Positions 14,619-23,020 of a DNA stretch of 37,890 nucleotides are shown here, in pieces. Below the pieces are notes generated by a model. The model was not told the origin of the DNA and ran no database searches. It worked only from the letters and a program-made list of their open reading frames with translations. Within the stretch, counting starts at the first letter, position 1. Every line of letters starts with the position of its first letter. The DNA lies in the IMG/VR virus record IMGVR_UViG_3300010354_000228, positions 1-37,890 of that record; one strand, 5' to 3'. The stretch is from a virus. Position numbers and translations under genes: made by a program.

Positions 14619-17347
14619 TATGTGATGATGTAATAAGTTCCTGTATATGTTAATGTCAACGATTCATATTTGTGATTCATGCTAAATGATGCCACGCTGT
14701 TGTTATTGGCATATCTAATCGTCAATCCACCTCCTGCAACTGTAACCGTACTTCCATTAATGTTAAATACCTGAATCCGATCATTAACCCTTAACACATT
14801 TGAATCTAGTGTTAACGTCAGCAAACCGTTACAATAGTATGTCCCTGCGCCTGTTATTGTCTGGCTTGTAGTTACCGTGTGAATCTGATCAGACCCTAAA
14901 ACATATCTGTTGCCGTTGATATAGGTTACATTGCTTTCAGTAATCTCAATGTCATCTGTGTTGATTACCGTTACGCCTGTAATATTCGGTGAAATCGTTA
15001 CGCCTGATGATCCTGCGATAAAGTTGCTGTTCGATTCCGCTCCTATGAAGTTACGCGATCCGAAGGAAGCATTACCACCACCACCACGCTCAACTGAACT
15101 ACCCTCACCGACAACGATATTCAAACCGTCCAATGTACCACCACCTCCACGCGGTACAACGGAAACATCTCCGTTGGTGTTATTGGCATAACTCAATAAT
15201 GGATATGTAGCGGCAGAAAATACTTCGCGGCTTTTCTTTAACAGAAATTCGCATTTAGTAACACCCTCTTTCGCAGGATTGTAATCTATGATGCGCAGTA
15301 ACCTGTAATAATGCCCGTGTATAAAATATTCATCGCGGAAACTCAACCGCAGAAAGTCCAACGGCTTCAAATAGAAATATCCGATCACTACCTTACTATT
15401 TCGATCTGTGATTTCCTCGATGTACTTTTTATGGTAACGATTCCACAGGTTTCCGTCCGTGTAATTTGTAGCGGAATAATATATCTCACGCGGATTGCTG
15501 AAGTTCAGATCAAACGTAGGAGTATCAATGTCGTCCAAATGACCAGACGCAGGATATACCGTTTCAACGTATGTGCCTGATGCGGTGATGTAGTTCCACG
15601 GGTAGATAGTATTACGCTCAACCGTAGCGATCAATCTACGAAGTCCTGATTTAATACGCTTGCGGTTGCCTCCTGATTCGATGGTGTAAATCTCAGGATA
15701 TACGCGATCATCTGAACCTCGTCCGACCATTGGCGTTGATTCAAAGATTGATGTATAGACGTTATCGTTCTTTACAAAGTCATTCGTCACATCGTGCTTT
15801 TTCATACCATACCCTTCCGCGTATGTGTTGCGGTATAGCGTACTGAAATAATCCGACGATTCCTTCCATTGCAAAACGTATCTACGCGAATCGAGCGCAC
15901 CCATCGGCTGAATCTCGAATGACTTTGACACGTCTAACTTATGCGACCAATCGCGTTGAGTTCCCGATGAATAGAAATCTTCTGCCGTATCAATATAAAC
16001 TTTGTTCGGTTGTGTCTTGTCTGGCTCAACCATCAGGTTAAAGTCCTTTACAACGGAAAGGAAATAATCTACCAGTTTAACGTCATTCGGCAACCACGCG
16101 TTCATATCAACCGTAGCACCTTCAACAATTGACGCATTGGTAACGCTATTGAAGAAAGTACCTGCATCTAAATTGAACTGAGCATATTGACCTCCTGTTG
16201 TATTTGAGCCTAATATTCTTGGAGCAAGTTCAACCCAGACAATATCACCTGCATTACATTGTACAGTATTTGTAGTGTAGGTAAATGTTACCGACGCAGT
16301 ACTATTGCCTGAATAAATACTACCACCTAATTGATTAAAGATATATTGCTGTCCTAATGTTGTAATAGTCGCACCACGTTGATGCTTTATGGTTACAACT
16401 AAACTCGAATTACCAATATTTAATACGTCTCCACCAACGGCAGAGAAGTTAAAATTACCCGACACTTTGAATTCGTAATATCCTGCCGATACTGTTGTGA
16501 ATAGATATGTTGCAGGGTTGTACTGTCCGTCAGGATCGCTTAACTCATTATCGAAAGGAAATGGTACAGGAATACTTGCCCACGTTGATTCATCAAGTAC
16601 CGTGTAAGGTGCGCTGATCTCTGCGCTGAATAATCTATCCTGAGCCTGCGTTTGACTCAATAAAAACGATGTGCCTGTAAACGGAAGGACGAAAGTAGAG
16701 AATGTGCCGCCAGTAATAAATGGTGAATCGTATTCATATCCTGCATACGCCATTACCTTATCAAAGATCACTTTCTCATAAACGGCAGGATAAAAGTGAT
16801 TCACATTCCAATTCACACCATCATTATCTCCGTACTGAATCATCGGGTAATGATAACCCATTGAAGGGTCAATAGTACCCCACGTCGCTTGTTGCGTTGC
16901 ACGATCATACGTGTGATTCCATTCACTTAAATCTAAATCGGCAAAAGTGGCAGTTCCTAAATTCGTTACTATGTTCCCAAGATCACCAAATACCTCGCAG
17001 TCGTAAATTACTTTACCTAAATCCTGATTATCGCGTTTTATTCCGCGCATCCTCATAAATCCTCTGAACTGCTCAACCCCGTCAACTTGTATGACGGCAT
17101 TTGCTTTTAAGTTAGGATTATAGTCAGGATTAAAGTTCGTTACCGATGTATTCTGAATTTCTGTGAACTCAAATATCTGCCCGAACAAACGATTAACAAC
17201 CGTAGTACCGATTACTTGAATAGTACGGCTGAATCCTCCGTTGCGTTTGTCAGGATTCTTAATATCGGCAATAGCCATTGTTAAAGAGATACCTACATCC
17301 TCTTTAATGGCTACCGATACTCCGTTAATAAATAGTTCTACCCTCAT
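14618..17347 (-). CDS. Large tail protein, probable baseplate/tail-tip hub
   Basis: 909 residues. The N-terminal ~150 residues (FINGVSVAIKEDVGISLTMA, KNPDKRNGGFSRTI, YDCEVFGDLGNIVTNLG) look like a tail hub/attachment domain. The middle contains a long beta-rich region and NDVKLVDYFLSVVKDFNLMV, and the C-terminal 200 residues are Gly/Asn/Thr-rich repeats resembling a fibre or beta-helix (RGGGGTLDGLNIVVGEGSS). Proteins of this layout are found in Bacteroidota siphoviruses next to the tape measure. It overlaps its upstream neighbour by ATGA. Confidence 0.72.
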   Translation of the reverse strand: MRVELFINGVSVAIKEDVGISLTMAIADIKNPDKRNGGFSRTIQVIGTTVVNRLFGQIFEFTEIQNTSVTNFNPDYNPNLKANAVIQVDGVEQFRGFMRMRGIKRDNQDLGKVIYDCEVFGDLGNIVTNLGTATFADLDLSEWNHTYDRATQQATWGTIDPSMGYHYPMIQYGDNDGVNWNVNHFYPAVYEKVIFDKVMAYAGYEYDSPFITGGTFSTFVLPFTGTSFLLSQTQAQDRLFSAEISAPYTVLDESTWASIPVPFPFDNELSDPDGQYNPATYLFTTVSAGYYEFKVSGNFNFSAVGGDVLNIGNSSLVVTIKHQRGATITTLGQQYIFNQLGGSIYSGNSTASVTFTYTTNTVQCNAGDIVWVELAPRILGSNTTGGQYAQFNLDAGTFFNSVTNASIVEGATVDMNAWLPNDVKLVDYFLSVVKDFNLMVEPDKTQPNKVYIDTAEDFYSSGTQRDWSHKLDVSKSFEIQPMGALDSRRYVLQWKESSDYFSTLYRNTYAEGYGMKKHDVTNDFVKNDNVYTSIFESTPMVGRGSDDRVYPEIYTIESGGNRKRIKSGLRRLIATVERNTIYPWNYITASGTYVETVYPASGHLDDIDTPTFDLNFSNPREIYYSATNYTDGNLWNRYHKKYIEEITDRNSKVVIGYFYLKPLDFLRLSFRDEYFIHGHYYRLLRIIDYNPAKEGVTKCEFLLKKSREVFSAATYPLLSYANNTNGDVSVVPRGGGGTLDGLNIVVGEGSSVERGGGGNASFGSRNFIGAESNSNFIAGSSGVTISPNITGVTVINTDDIEITESNVTYINGNRYVLGSDQIHTVTTSQTITGAGTYYCNGLLTLTLDSNVLRVNDRIQVFNINGSTVTVAGGGLTIRYANNNSVASFSMNHKYESLTLTYTGTYYIIT

Positions 17348-18606
17348 CCACGCTGTCGGTTATATTCCTGCGATAATTCAAATACAATTTTCAAATTGCT
17401 CAAATCAGTATTGCCAAATTGAACAGACATCAACTCTGATTCAGTTGGTGATGTAATAGTGCCTCTGAGTAATGTTGTGCCTGTATCAATAAATACAACA
17501 GGCGATTCAATCAACCCCATCAGCATAAATGAATCATCCAATGATATCCAGTCAGATGTAAGTTCATAACGTGCCTGAATGCGTGTGTCGTGAACGATTA
17601 CTCCTGCATCCTGCTTTGTATAGGCGTAAGAGTTGACACCCATGCGCCCTAACTTACGTCTGTATGTGTCGGTTGTTTTCTTCGTCTTATACTTACTTAT
17701 CATTGTAAACTGATAAGAATCGAATCCACCCTTAGTATTTAACCAATGCAGAGTAAACGCATATCGCTCATTATAGCAATTACCGTCATTGTTAAATTGA
17801 AATTCGGTGTTAGTCGTGTAGTTCATTCCTGTGAAATCAACTAGATCAACCGTGTAATATGCGACAGAACTATCTATGACAGGCTGACTTCCTGAGTATA
17901 GCGTTGCGGCATTTAACGCCCTTGCCCCTGCCATAAAGTATTGGCGTTTATGCGAATAATTAGAAACCGCCTCGTAAGCATTCTGAATCTTTGCAGTCTG
18001 TATCAACCCTCCTGCACTATTGTATGTCTTAACCTCAGCAAAGTACGCTGTGCCTGACGTAGTCGTGATGAAGTGTAAATATCTATCGTTGTAAGTATTA
18101 TCGAATGAATAAGTCTGCGGACTGGTCATAACATTTAACCATCCTCCACCCGTTTCTAGCGTTACATTGTTTCCGTTGTAATCTAACCATTGATCGGTAT
18201 TATACACGGCATTATACGCCTGTAATGTACCCGTGACGGTCAGATTCGGAAACGTAGTAACAACACCGCCTGATTCATATTGCTCCCCAAATTTAACCTC
18301 GTATGCAACCCATGAATTGGATGCTAACTGAAACCCGTTGCCAGTCTTAACAATGTCGAAGTTATCAACCGTTTGATTACCTAGCCCTAGAAATGATTCA
18401 AGACAACGTGCGACGTTAAAATAGCCTTGATTGTGTACAGGATCGGCATCGCACACCATGCGGAAGTAACCAGCAGAACCAGATACATACACGTCAGCGA
18501 TGTACTTAAATTGCGGTTGCCCCACATTAGATGAATCCATCACAAACTCAATGGGATTGTAAACTGGCATCCACGCGTCAACAGACTGCTGTAATGTTAT
18601 AGCCAT
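17344..18606 (-). CDS. Tail structural protein (distal tail type)
   Basis: 420 residues, beta-rich with many Tyr/Asn/Thr. It opens MAITLQQSVDAWMPVYNPIE and has YFNVARCLESFLGLGN and NTKGGFDSYQFTMISKYKTK. It is tightly coupled (1-nt and 4-nt overlaps) to the tail-completion gene and to the 909-residue hub gene. Position between completion protein and hub fits a Dit-like distal tail protein, but I see no diagnostic motif. Confidence 0.68.
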   Translation of the reverse strand: MAITLQQSVDAWMPVYNPIEFVMDSSNVGQPQFKYIADVYVSGSAGYFRMVCDADPVHNQGYFNVARCLESFLGLGNQTVDNFDIVKTGNGFQLASNSWVAYEVKFGEQYESGGVVTTFPNLTVTGTLQAYNAVYNTDQWLDYNGNNVTLETGGGWLNVMTSPQTYSFDNTYNDRYLHFITTTSGTAYFAEVKTYNSAGGLIQTAKIQNAYEAVSNYSHKRQYFMAGARALNAATLYSGSQPVIDSSVAYYTVDLVDFTGMNYTTNTEFQFNNDGNCYNERYAFTLHWLNTKGGFDSYQFTMISKYKTKKTTDTYRRKLGRMGVNSYAYTKQDAGVIVHDTRIQARYELTSDWISLDDSFMLMGLIESPVVFIDTGTTLLRGTITSPTESELMSVQFGNTDLSNLKIVFELSQEYNRQRG

Positions 18607-19184
18607 TAATCTTCTTCGTTAATAATTGATACTTCAAACATCTCACCTGCAATCGGGGCAAGTTCTTCGGATAGCTGATTCAATAGATTATCGTTAACCA
18701 CTTCCGAATAGAATCCGTAGCCCTTCGATTTGTAGCCGTGTTTGTGAATCTTACTTGCAATGGCAAAGGATAGTGAGCGGTTTGCTTCGTTGATGTTTTC
18801 AAATCGTTGCATTCTAGGCTTACCGTCCTTATTGAATACTGGCGTGCCGTTCTTTTTAACCTGAACCTCTAACTTTAATGGCATTTCTCTTTTTGCAATC
18901 CATCCGTCAGCACCGTGCAATTTACTTTGCACCGTTCCGTTAATTGATGCTGTTTTTTTCTTTGTCACTCCCCGTCCTTCGTCAACGAACTTGCCGTAAT
19001 CCTCCATTTGGATTCTAAGCACGTAACCGTCCGCAACCTTTTCAACGGGTAACGCTACTATGGATTGCGCCAAAGAGCTAGTGGAGAAATACCCGTCTTT
19101 CGATTCTAGGTTCTCCCTGATCTGATCGGTAACTCCCTGCGCCCATTTGGTAAGGTGATCGAATATGAAATCGGATTCTGCCAC
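18606..19184 (-). CDS. Tail completion/neck protein (HK97 gp10-like)
   Basis: 192 residues, GTG start at 19184. An N-terminal amphipathic helix is followed by YGKFVDEGRGVTKKKT, which resembles the conserved Y-x-x-F-V-E-x-G-T block of HK97 gp10-type tail-completion proteins. The C-terminal AIASKIHKHGYKSKGYGFYS and an acidic helix follow. Such proteins cap the tail at the neck. The start lies 4 nt after promoter element P4, so it probably heads a tail transcript. Confidence 0.72.
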   Translation of the reverse strand: MAESDFIFDHLTKWAQGVTDQIRENLESKDGYFSTSSLAQSIVALPVEKVADGYVLRIQMEDYGKFVDEGRGVTKKKTASINGTVQSKLHGADGWIAKREMPLKLEVQVKKNGTPVFNKDGKPRMQRFENINEANRSLSFAIASKIHKHGYKSKGYGFYSEVVNDNLLNQLSEELAPIAGEMFEVSIINEED

Positions 19185-19215
19185 GTTTTAAACTTACAGA
19201 AAACGTATTTGATTA
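19185..19215 (-). promoter_or_regulatory. Late promoter-like element P4
   Basis: Minus strand TAATCAA (19215-19209), 11 nt, GTAAGTTTA (19197-19189), 4 nt, GTG start of the tail-completion gene. The element falls in the 35-nt gap after the frameshifted chaperone stop. Confidence 0.65.
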
Positions 19216-19219
19216 GACG

Positions 19220-19974
19220 TTAAAGACGTTGTGACTTCAGCGCATCCATAGCGTCTTTGTGTTCTGCCTGAATATCGCGAATCATCGCTAAACGATTGTA
19301 AAAGGCTACCACGTTCATTTCGTAGTAGTCTTTTTCTTTGGTCACATCCCCGTCAGTAAGTTCGTAGATTACTTTAACCCACCCCCATTTTTCAAAGGCA
19401 GTTGGTTTTCCTTTATCGTTCTGATCGCTTTCTGAGCGGCTTTCGCCAAATAATTTTCGATACCCCTTTCTAATATCGGCAAGACCCTGCAAAAAAAAAG
19501 CGCAATGCCGTTACCTACTGGAGCAGGTAAGGATTTGAATAACTCCACGCGCTCGGTGAATGATAGTTTCTTCTTCCAGAACTTTAACCCGTTCACCTCC
19601 TTTGCGAATACGGATATAACAATAGGAATGTTTGAATAGAAATTATCCTGATCAATCTTTAACAGTTGTATCTCCGCCAGTTCCTTAACCGTCACATTAC
19701 GCGCTGAAGCGATGAATATGAACTTCCGACCTCCTACCTTCAATACAGGACTAAACTCTGCCTGTGGCTCTTTCTGTAACAATGCGTATAACTCCGTCCG
19801 TAGCTTCCCGAACTCGGCAGGGGTCATTCCGTTAATGTGGTCTTCGCTGTAACCTGTGAAGATTGAAATCAACGCCACGTCACGATCAAATAGCTCCACC
19901 AGATCGGAAGTGTGAAACTGCGTCAGGTTGTACACCTCTGGTAATTGCCCTACGGTTACTTTATCCCAGTTCAT
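19220..19974 (-). CDS. Tail assembly chaperone, long form made by -1 frameshift
   Basis: The zero frame (19974 down) reaches a run of nine T (19499-19491) at codons 159-161, CTT TTT TTT. A one-base backward slip there joins it to a 90-codon frame ending at 19220, giving about 251 residues. The downstream frame has no usable ATG (only a TTG inside the T run) yet encodes a well-formed domain (FEKWGWVKVIYELTDGDVTK, then YYEMNVVAFYNRLAM). This is the lambda G/GT arrangement, in which both forms are needed for tail assembly. A sequencing error in the homopolymer is the alternative. Confidence 0.8.
19369..19974 (-). CDS. Tail assembly chaperone, short form
   Basis: 201 residues in the unshifted frame, starting MNWDKVTVGQLPEVYN and ending KENQLPLKNGGGLK. 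The helical N-terminal 150 residues carry LVELFDRDVALISIFTGYSE and a LSFTERVELFKSLPAPVGNG stretch just before the slippery site. Equivalent to lambda gpG in layout. The ATG is 4 nt after promoter element P5. After the slip site the zero frame runs on for 40 residues that look less conserved than the -1 frame product. Confidence 0.78.
   Translation of the reverse strand: MNWDKVTVGQLPEVYNLTQFHTSDLVELFDRDVALISIFTGYSEDHINGMTPAEFGKLRTELYALLQKEPQAEFSPVLKVGGRKFIFIASARNVTVKELAEIQLLKIDQDNFYSNIPIVISVFAKEVNGLKFWKKKLSFTERVELFKSLPAPVGNGIALFFCRVLPILERGIENYLAKAAQKAIRTIKENQLPLKNGGGLK
19491..19500 (-). promoter_or_regulatory. Programmed -1 ribosomal frameshift slippery site
   Basis: Minus strand C followed by nine T, read CTT TTT TTT TGC in frame 0. 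A -1 slip gives CTT TTT TTT TTG CAG. All possible tRNA re-pairings on the T run are perfect, and the resulting fusion matches the gpG/gpGT organisation of siphovirus tail chaperones. Confidence 0.75.
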
Positions 19975-20005
19975 ATCCTAAACTTACATATTTAACTATT
20001 GATTA
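19975..20005 (-). promoter_or_regulatory. Late promoter-like element P5
   Basis: Minus strand TAATCAA (20005-19999), 11 nt, GTAAGTTTA (19987-19979), 4 nt, ATG of the tail chaperone gene. Its first TAA is the stop codon of the large terminase gene. Confidence 0.65.
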
Positions 20006-21205
20006 AAAGTGAACCGACACCGCTGAATAGATCGGATGTTTTAACGATTCATAGGCTATTGCCGTTGCCATTATTCCGTCATCGTGAAAACCGTAAGGCG
20101 CACCGTACTTAATTGATCGGCTCTTTGCGTTGTATTCAAACGTAAACACATCAAACTCTTTAATGAGCCAATCAACAGGCAGAAAGGTAACCGCGTTCTG
20201 TTGTGTCGCAACGGCTAACGATTCAATTATATCGTTCTTACTCTTGGACGTTGTTACAAACGGGTTCACGTTCATCGGTGTCCTGCATTGGTTTTTAATC
20301 TGCTCCATTATAGCATCACCGATACTATTCACTTCCACGTAAGTAATGGCGTTAAACTCATTGATACGGGCTGCAATCTTTGCGGATATATTCGACCATG
20401 AATCGTGTCGCCACCGCTCCAAATAAACCTGCTTACCTTGCTCGTTAAAGATGGATATGACGGAGTAATCGTCTGCCCGTCCTAAATCCACACCTGCATA
20501 GAATCGTGTTCCTCCCGTTGCGGTTTCAAACTTAGGACTGAATATACCTGCCCCACCGTCTATGAACTCAGCTAGATATTCCTGCCTGAATACGTGATCA
20601 GGTAATGTTAAACGCGCATCGTCAATCTCGCTAGGGTTGATTAGCGGATTGTTATACGACGACATCGTGAATGACTTGTACTGAGGGTTAACCCCGTCTA
20701 AGTTATACAGATTGTAGAAGTGGTTTTTACCTTTCGGGGTGCTGATCAGTAATACTTTCTTCCCTTTGACCAATACCGTTGCGCGTAATACTTCCGTCCA
20801 TGCCTCCTCGTCCATGAACGCAAACTCATCACAAACAAGATAATCGAACGTAAAGCCTCGAATGTTGTCGTAACGCTCTGCCGAAAAGAATTGAAGCGAT
20901 GATTTCCCACACTTGATAGTTAATTCTGTTGCGTTGGTTTGTATCAGGTCTGTTCCTGCAAACGCCTGAACCATTTCCTCAAACACTTTCTTCGACTGCT
21001 TATACACGGGTGACACCCATGCACACTTACACCCTGCATCGTTGAACATCCAGAAGTATAGCTGATTCATCGCTAACATCGTCTTTCCGAACTGGCGACC
21101 AATGTTTAACACATAATACTTACAGGTATTATTGTTTATCGCCTGATGGATTAGGCTCTGGTTGTGGTGTGGTGTGTATAGGGTTACCGAAAGAGGCTGT
21201 GACAT
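20003..21205 (-). CDS. terL: Terminase large subunit
   Basis: 400 residues. The ATPase half has Walker A GRQFGKT at 36-42, Walker B with DYLVCDE at 121-127, and the coupling motif LLISTPKG near 152-159. The nuclease half begins with YAGVDLGRADDYSV (first acidic residue Asp240) and ends with HDDGIMATAIA supplying the last metal-binding Asp residues. It powers DNA translocation into proheads and cuts the concatemer. It overlaps the small subunit gene by 77 nt in a different frame. Unusually, the portal gene is some 11.6 kb further downstream. Confidence 0.95.
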   Translation of the reverse strand: MSQPLSVTLYTPHHNQSLIHQAINNNTCKYYVLNIGRQFGKTMLAMNQLYFWMFNDAGCKCAWVSPVYKQSKKVFEEMVQAFAGTDLIQTNATELTIKCGKSSLQFFSAERYDNIRGFTFDYLVCDEFAFMDEEAWTEVLRATVLVKGKKVLLISTPKGKNHFYNLYNLDGVNPQYKSFTMSSYNNPLINPSEIDDARLTLPDHVFRQEYLAEFIDGGAGIFSPKFETATGGTRFYAGVDLGRADDYSVISIFNEQGKQVYLERWRHDSWSNISAKIAARINEFNAITYVEVNSIGDAIMEQIKNQCRTPMNVNPFVTTSKSKNDIIESLAVATQQNAVTFLPVDWLIKEFDVFTFEYNAKSRSIKYGAPYGFHDDGIMATAIAYESLKHPIYSAVSVHF

Positions 21206-21608
21206 TTGTTACCGTTTGATGCTGCGTTACTTCGTCCTTCCATCCGTGCTTATTCTTCAGTTTGAATATCGCGCCCTGTGTTGATCCTGCCCACATAAGT
21301 TTCTGTTCAACATCGTCTTCCATAATTGATTCAAGGGTATAGATAATGTCCGAAAACATCGGATTGTGTTTATAGTCAGACCATGACTGACGGTTTGTAA
21401 ATCCTAAGAATAAACGTAACCCTGCTTCTGTATATTTCCCTTTACGCACCTGATCGCACCATTCAAAGTATTCAAGTCCTTTTGTGATTAGAGTAATCGG
21501 GTCGTCGTAGTGTCTGGGTCTTCCTCCGTTAAAATTCTCTCTAACGTAAGACCACATATTCTTTTCCGTGAATCTTCCTTTTTCGTCGCGTCCTTCGTTG
21601 TTATCCAT
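21129..21608 (-). CDS. terS: Terminase small subunit
   Basis: About 159 residues from the ATG at 21608; an in-frame TTG five codons earlier is less likely. The helical DNA-recognition region reads ITKGLEYFEWCDQVRKG and AGLRLFLGFTNRQSWSDYK, and a following GAIFKLKNKHGWKDE is characteristic of P22 gp3-like small terminases. The C-terminal Pro/Thr-rich tail overlaps the large subunit start. It selects the packaging site and loads the large subunit. Confidence 0.85.
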   Translation of the reverse strand: MDNNEGRDEKGRFTEKNMWSYVRENFNGGRPRHYDDPITLITKGLEYFEWCDQVRKGKYTEAGLRLFLGFTNRQSWSDYKHNPMFSDIIYTLESIMEDDVEQKLMWAGSTQGAIFKLKNKHGWKDEVTQHQTVTNVTASFGNPIHTTPQPEPNPSGDKQ

Positions 21609-21825
21609 TTTCGTATTGATCAATAAATTCGTTAATTCTGTTATACATATGACTTATGCAGCCTCCGCATCTTTCGTTTACAATGTGGTTATCGCGTTCT
21701 GCCATTATTCTACCCATTGTCGGTCTTGCTTGTCTGCTTATTTCCGATCCTGTGTTTCTGAAGTGTCGGATAATTTGCAGAAACGGTTTCAGGTCGTTGT
21801 AGTCGTTATCGGTTAAGACGGTCAT
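21601..21825 (-). CDS. Small hypothetical protein with CxxC motif upstream of terminase
   Basis: About 74 residues from the ATG at 21825 (a TTG precedes it by one codon). Features: SEISRQARPTMGRIMAERDN followed by NERCGGCISHMYNRINEF. The CGGC motif in a helical context could bind zinc or be redox active. It overlaps terS by 8 nt and the membrane protein gene by about 20 nt. I recognise the pattern as a recurring phage protein but not a function. Confidence 0.75.
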   Translation of the reverse strand: MTVLTDNDYNDLKPFLQIIRHFRNTGSEISRQARPTMGRIMAERDNHIVNERCGGCISHMYNRINEFIDQYENG

Positions 21826-22066
21826 CAACTGATTTAATTAACACGGCTATTAATGCTGCGGTGAATGCTATGCCTAGTGATTGAATGTTAAACCCGTTAA
21901 AGTTTGAAGCGATTAACGCAGTCCAGAAACTCAGGCACATACCACACGTGAACGGCTTTCTATTTAACGGTTTGTATTTGTTTAACAGTCTTAGGTTGTT
22001 CGGAATCTTGCTGACTTCCCCAAACACGTAACCGAATGCCGCTGAGAATAGAATGATGTTAAACAT
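21806..22066 (-). CDS. Small membrane protein with CxxC (DUF1360-like)
   Basis: 86 residues with an N-terminal hydrophobic segment (FNIILFSAAFGYVFGEV) and a second at about 45-76 (LSFWTALIASNFNGFNIQSL then IAFTAALIAVLIK). Between them is KPFTCGMCLSFW, the PF-x-C-x-x-C pattern of small phage and prophage membrane proteins (DUF1360-like, from memory). It overlaps its neighbours. It may sit in the inner membrane; role unknown. Confidence 0.72.
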   Translation of the reverse strand: MFNIILFSAAFGYVFGEVSKIPNNLRLLNKYKPLNRKPFTCGMCLSFWTALIASNFNGFNIQSLGIAFTAALIAVLIKSVDDRLNR

Positions 22067-22316
22067 TGTTATAGATTACGGTTTGTGTCGAGTTAAACGT
22101 TCCTGTTGATTCAAAGTTACGAATAATATGATAAGTGCCAAAAGTAGCCCCTGCGTTTATTTTGTCCTGTTCGTTGCAGGTGTAGGTGTATAGCATCCGT
22201 TGGTGACGTTTGCAGTAGTTGTAAAGTGCTACGTGTAATTCTTTAGACGTGCATCCGATCTGGATCACATCGCCTTCGGTTGTCTTTAACAGTTGCTTTG
22301 CTTCGGTTGGTGTCAT
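22059..22316 (-). CDS. Hypothetical protein
   Basis: 85 residues starting MTPTEAKQLLKTTEGDVIQI. Soluble, with HVALYNYCKRHQRMLYTYTC and a Thr/Asn-rich C-terminus. It overlaps the glycosyltransferase-like gene upstream by ATGA and the membrane protein gene downstream by 8 nt. No family recognised; coupling suggests it belongs to the same transcript as the glycan island. Confidence 0.7.
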   Translation of the reverse strand: MTPTEAKQLLKTTEGDVIQIGCTSKELHVALYNYCKRHQRMLYTYTCNEQDKINAGATFGTYHIIRNFESTGTFNSTQTVIYNNV

Positions 22317-23020
22317 GCTATTGGTCTATGTGATATGTAGAATGAATTGCCGTACTCGTTTGTCATGTAGTGCGGATATGTTACGATGTTACCGTATTGC
22401 AGGAATGGAACACCGTACTGGCTGAATATAACGCTCATTACCGCCTGATCGTGTCGGTGGGCTACAAATCCATAACGCTCCGATGATCCTTCGTTAAATG
22501 AGCCTTTGTGTGCCTGTTCGATTATCTTGCTGAATAGTTCACAAACCCATTCACGGCTGAAGTCAAACCCGATAGCACCGCCCCACGTTTGTTTCATGAA
22601 TAGTAACTCTTCGGTTTTAATTTCCAGATTCTTTACTGCTTCGTCGCTGATGTACTTGTATAGCGGATGCCCTAGATTATCGTAACACATAACGCCAACA
22701 TTTAACAGGTCGGTTACATCAGCACGATCTAAAACAAGTGAACTATCTAGCCAGATGATCTTAGTGTAGCCCTGTTCCCGTAGCGTTTGAATCATTGTGA
22801 ACTTAAACAAATACGGCACTTCGGAATGTTCTTTGTGTTCAAATAGATTGCATGACGTTAAATTCCCATCACGCTCTTTTGAATGTAGCCAGTAATCACC
22901 CTCCCATCCGCATTTGATTAACGAATCGTGAAGTCGGTCTAAACCTTTGTTGTAATCCTCGCGTCCTTTTGATGCGTAGGAAACGATTACGGGTTTAATA
23001 TTGCTTGTTAAATGTTTCAT
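22313..23020 (-). CDS. GT-A-like glycosyltransferase (glycan island gene 8)
   Basis: 235 residues. YTKIIWLDSSLVL at 85-97 occupies the position of the DxD nucleotide-sugar/metal site, although the second Asp is replaced (DSS). HRHDQAVMSVIFSQYG near 188-203 is the acceptor/catalytic block seen in GT8- and GT32-like enzymes. It probably transfers a sugar from a nucleotide donor. Last of eight consecutive carbohydrate-related genes; the ATG overlaps the upstream gene by 26 nt. Confidence 0.68.
   Translation of the reverse strand: MKHLTSNIKPVIVSYASKGREDYNKGLDRLHDSLIKCGWEGDYWLHSKERDGNLTSCNLFEHKEHSEVPYLFKFTMIQTLREQGYTKIIWLDSSLVLDRADVTDLLNVGVMCYDNLGHPLYKYISDEAVKNLEIKTEELLFMKQTWGGAIGFDFSREWVCELFSKIIEQAHKGSFNEGSSERYGFVAHRHDQAVMSVIFSQYGVPFLQYGNIVTYPHYMTNEYGNSFYISHRPIA

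Noticed and set aside
19220-19492. Independent 90-residue gene starting with TTG at 19492
   Set aside because: The only start is a TTG within the T run of the slippery site; it is better explained as the -1 frame part of the tail chaperone.
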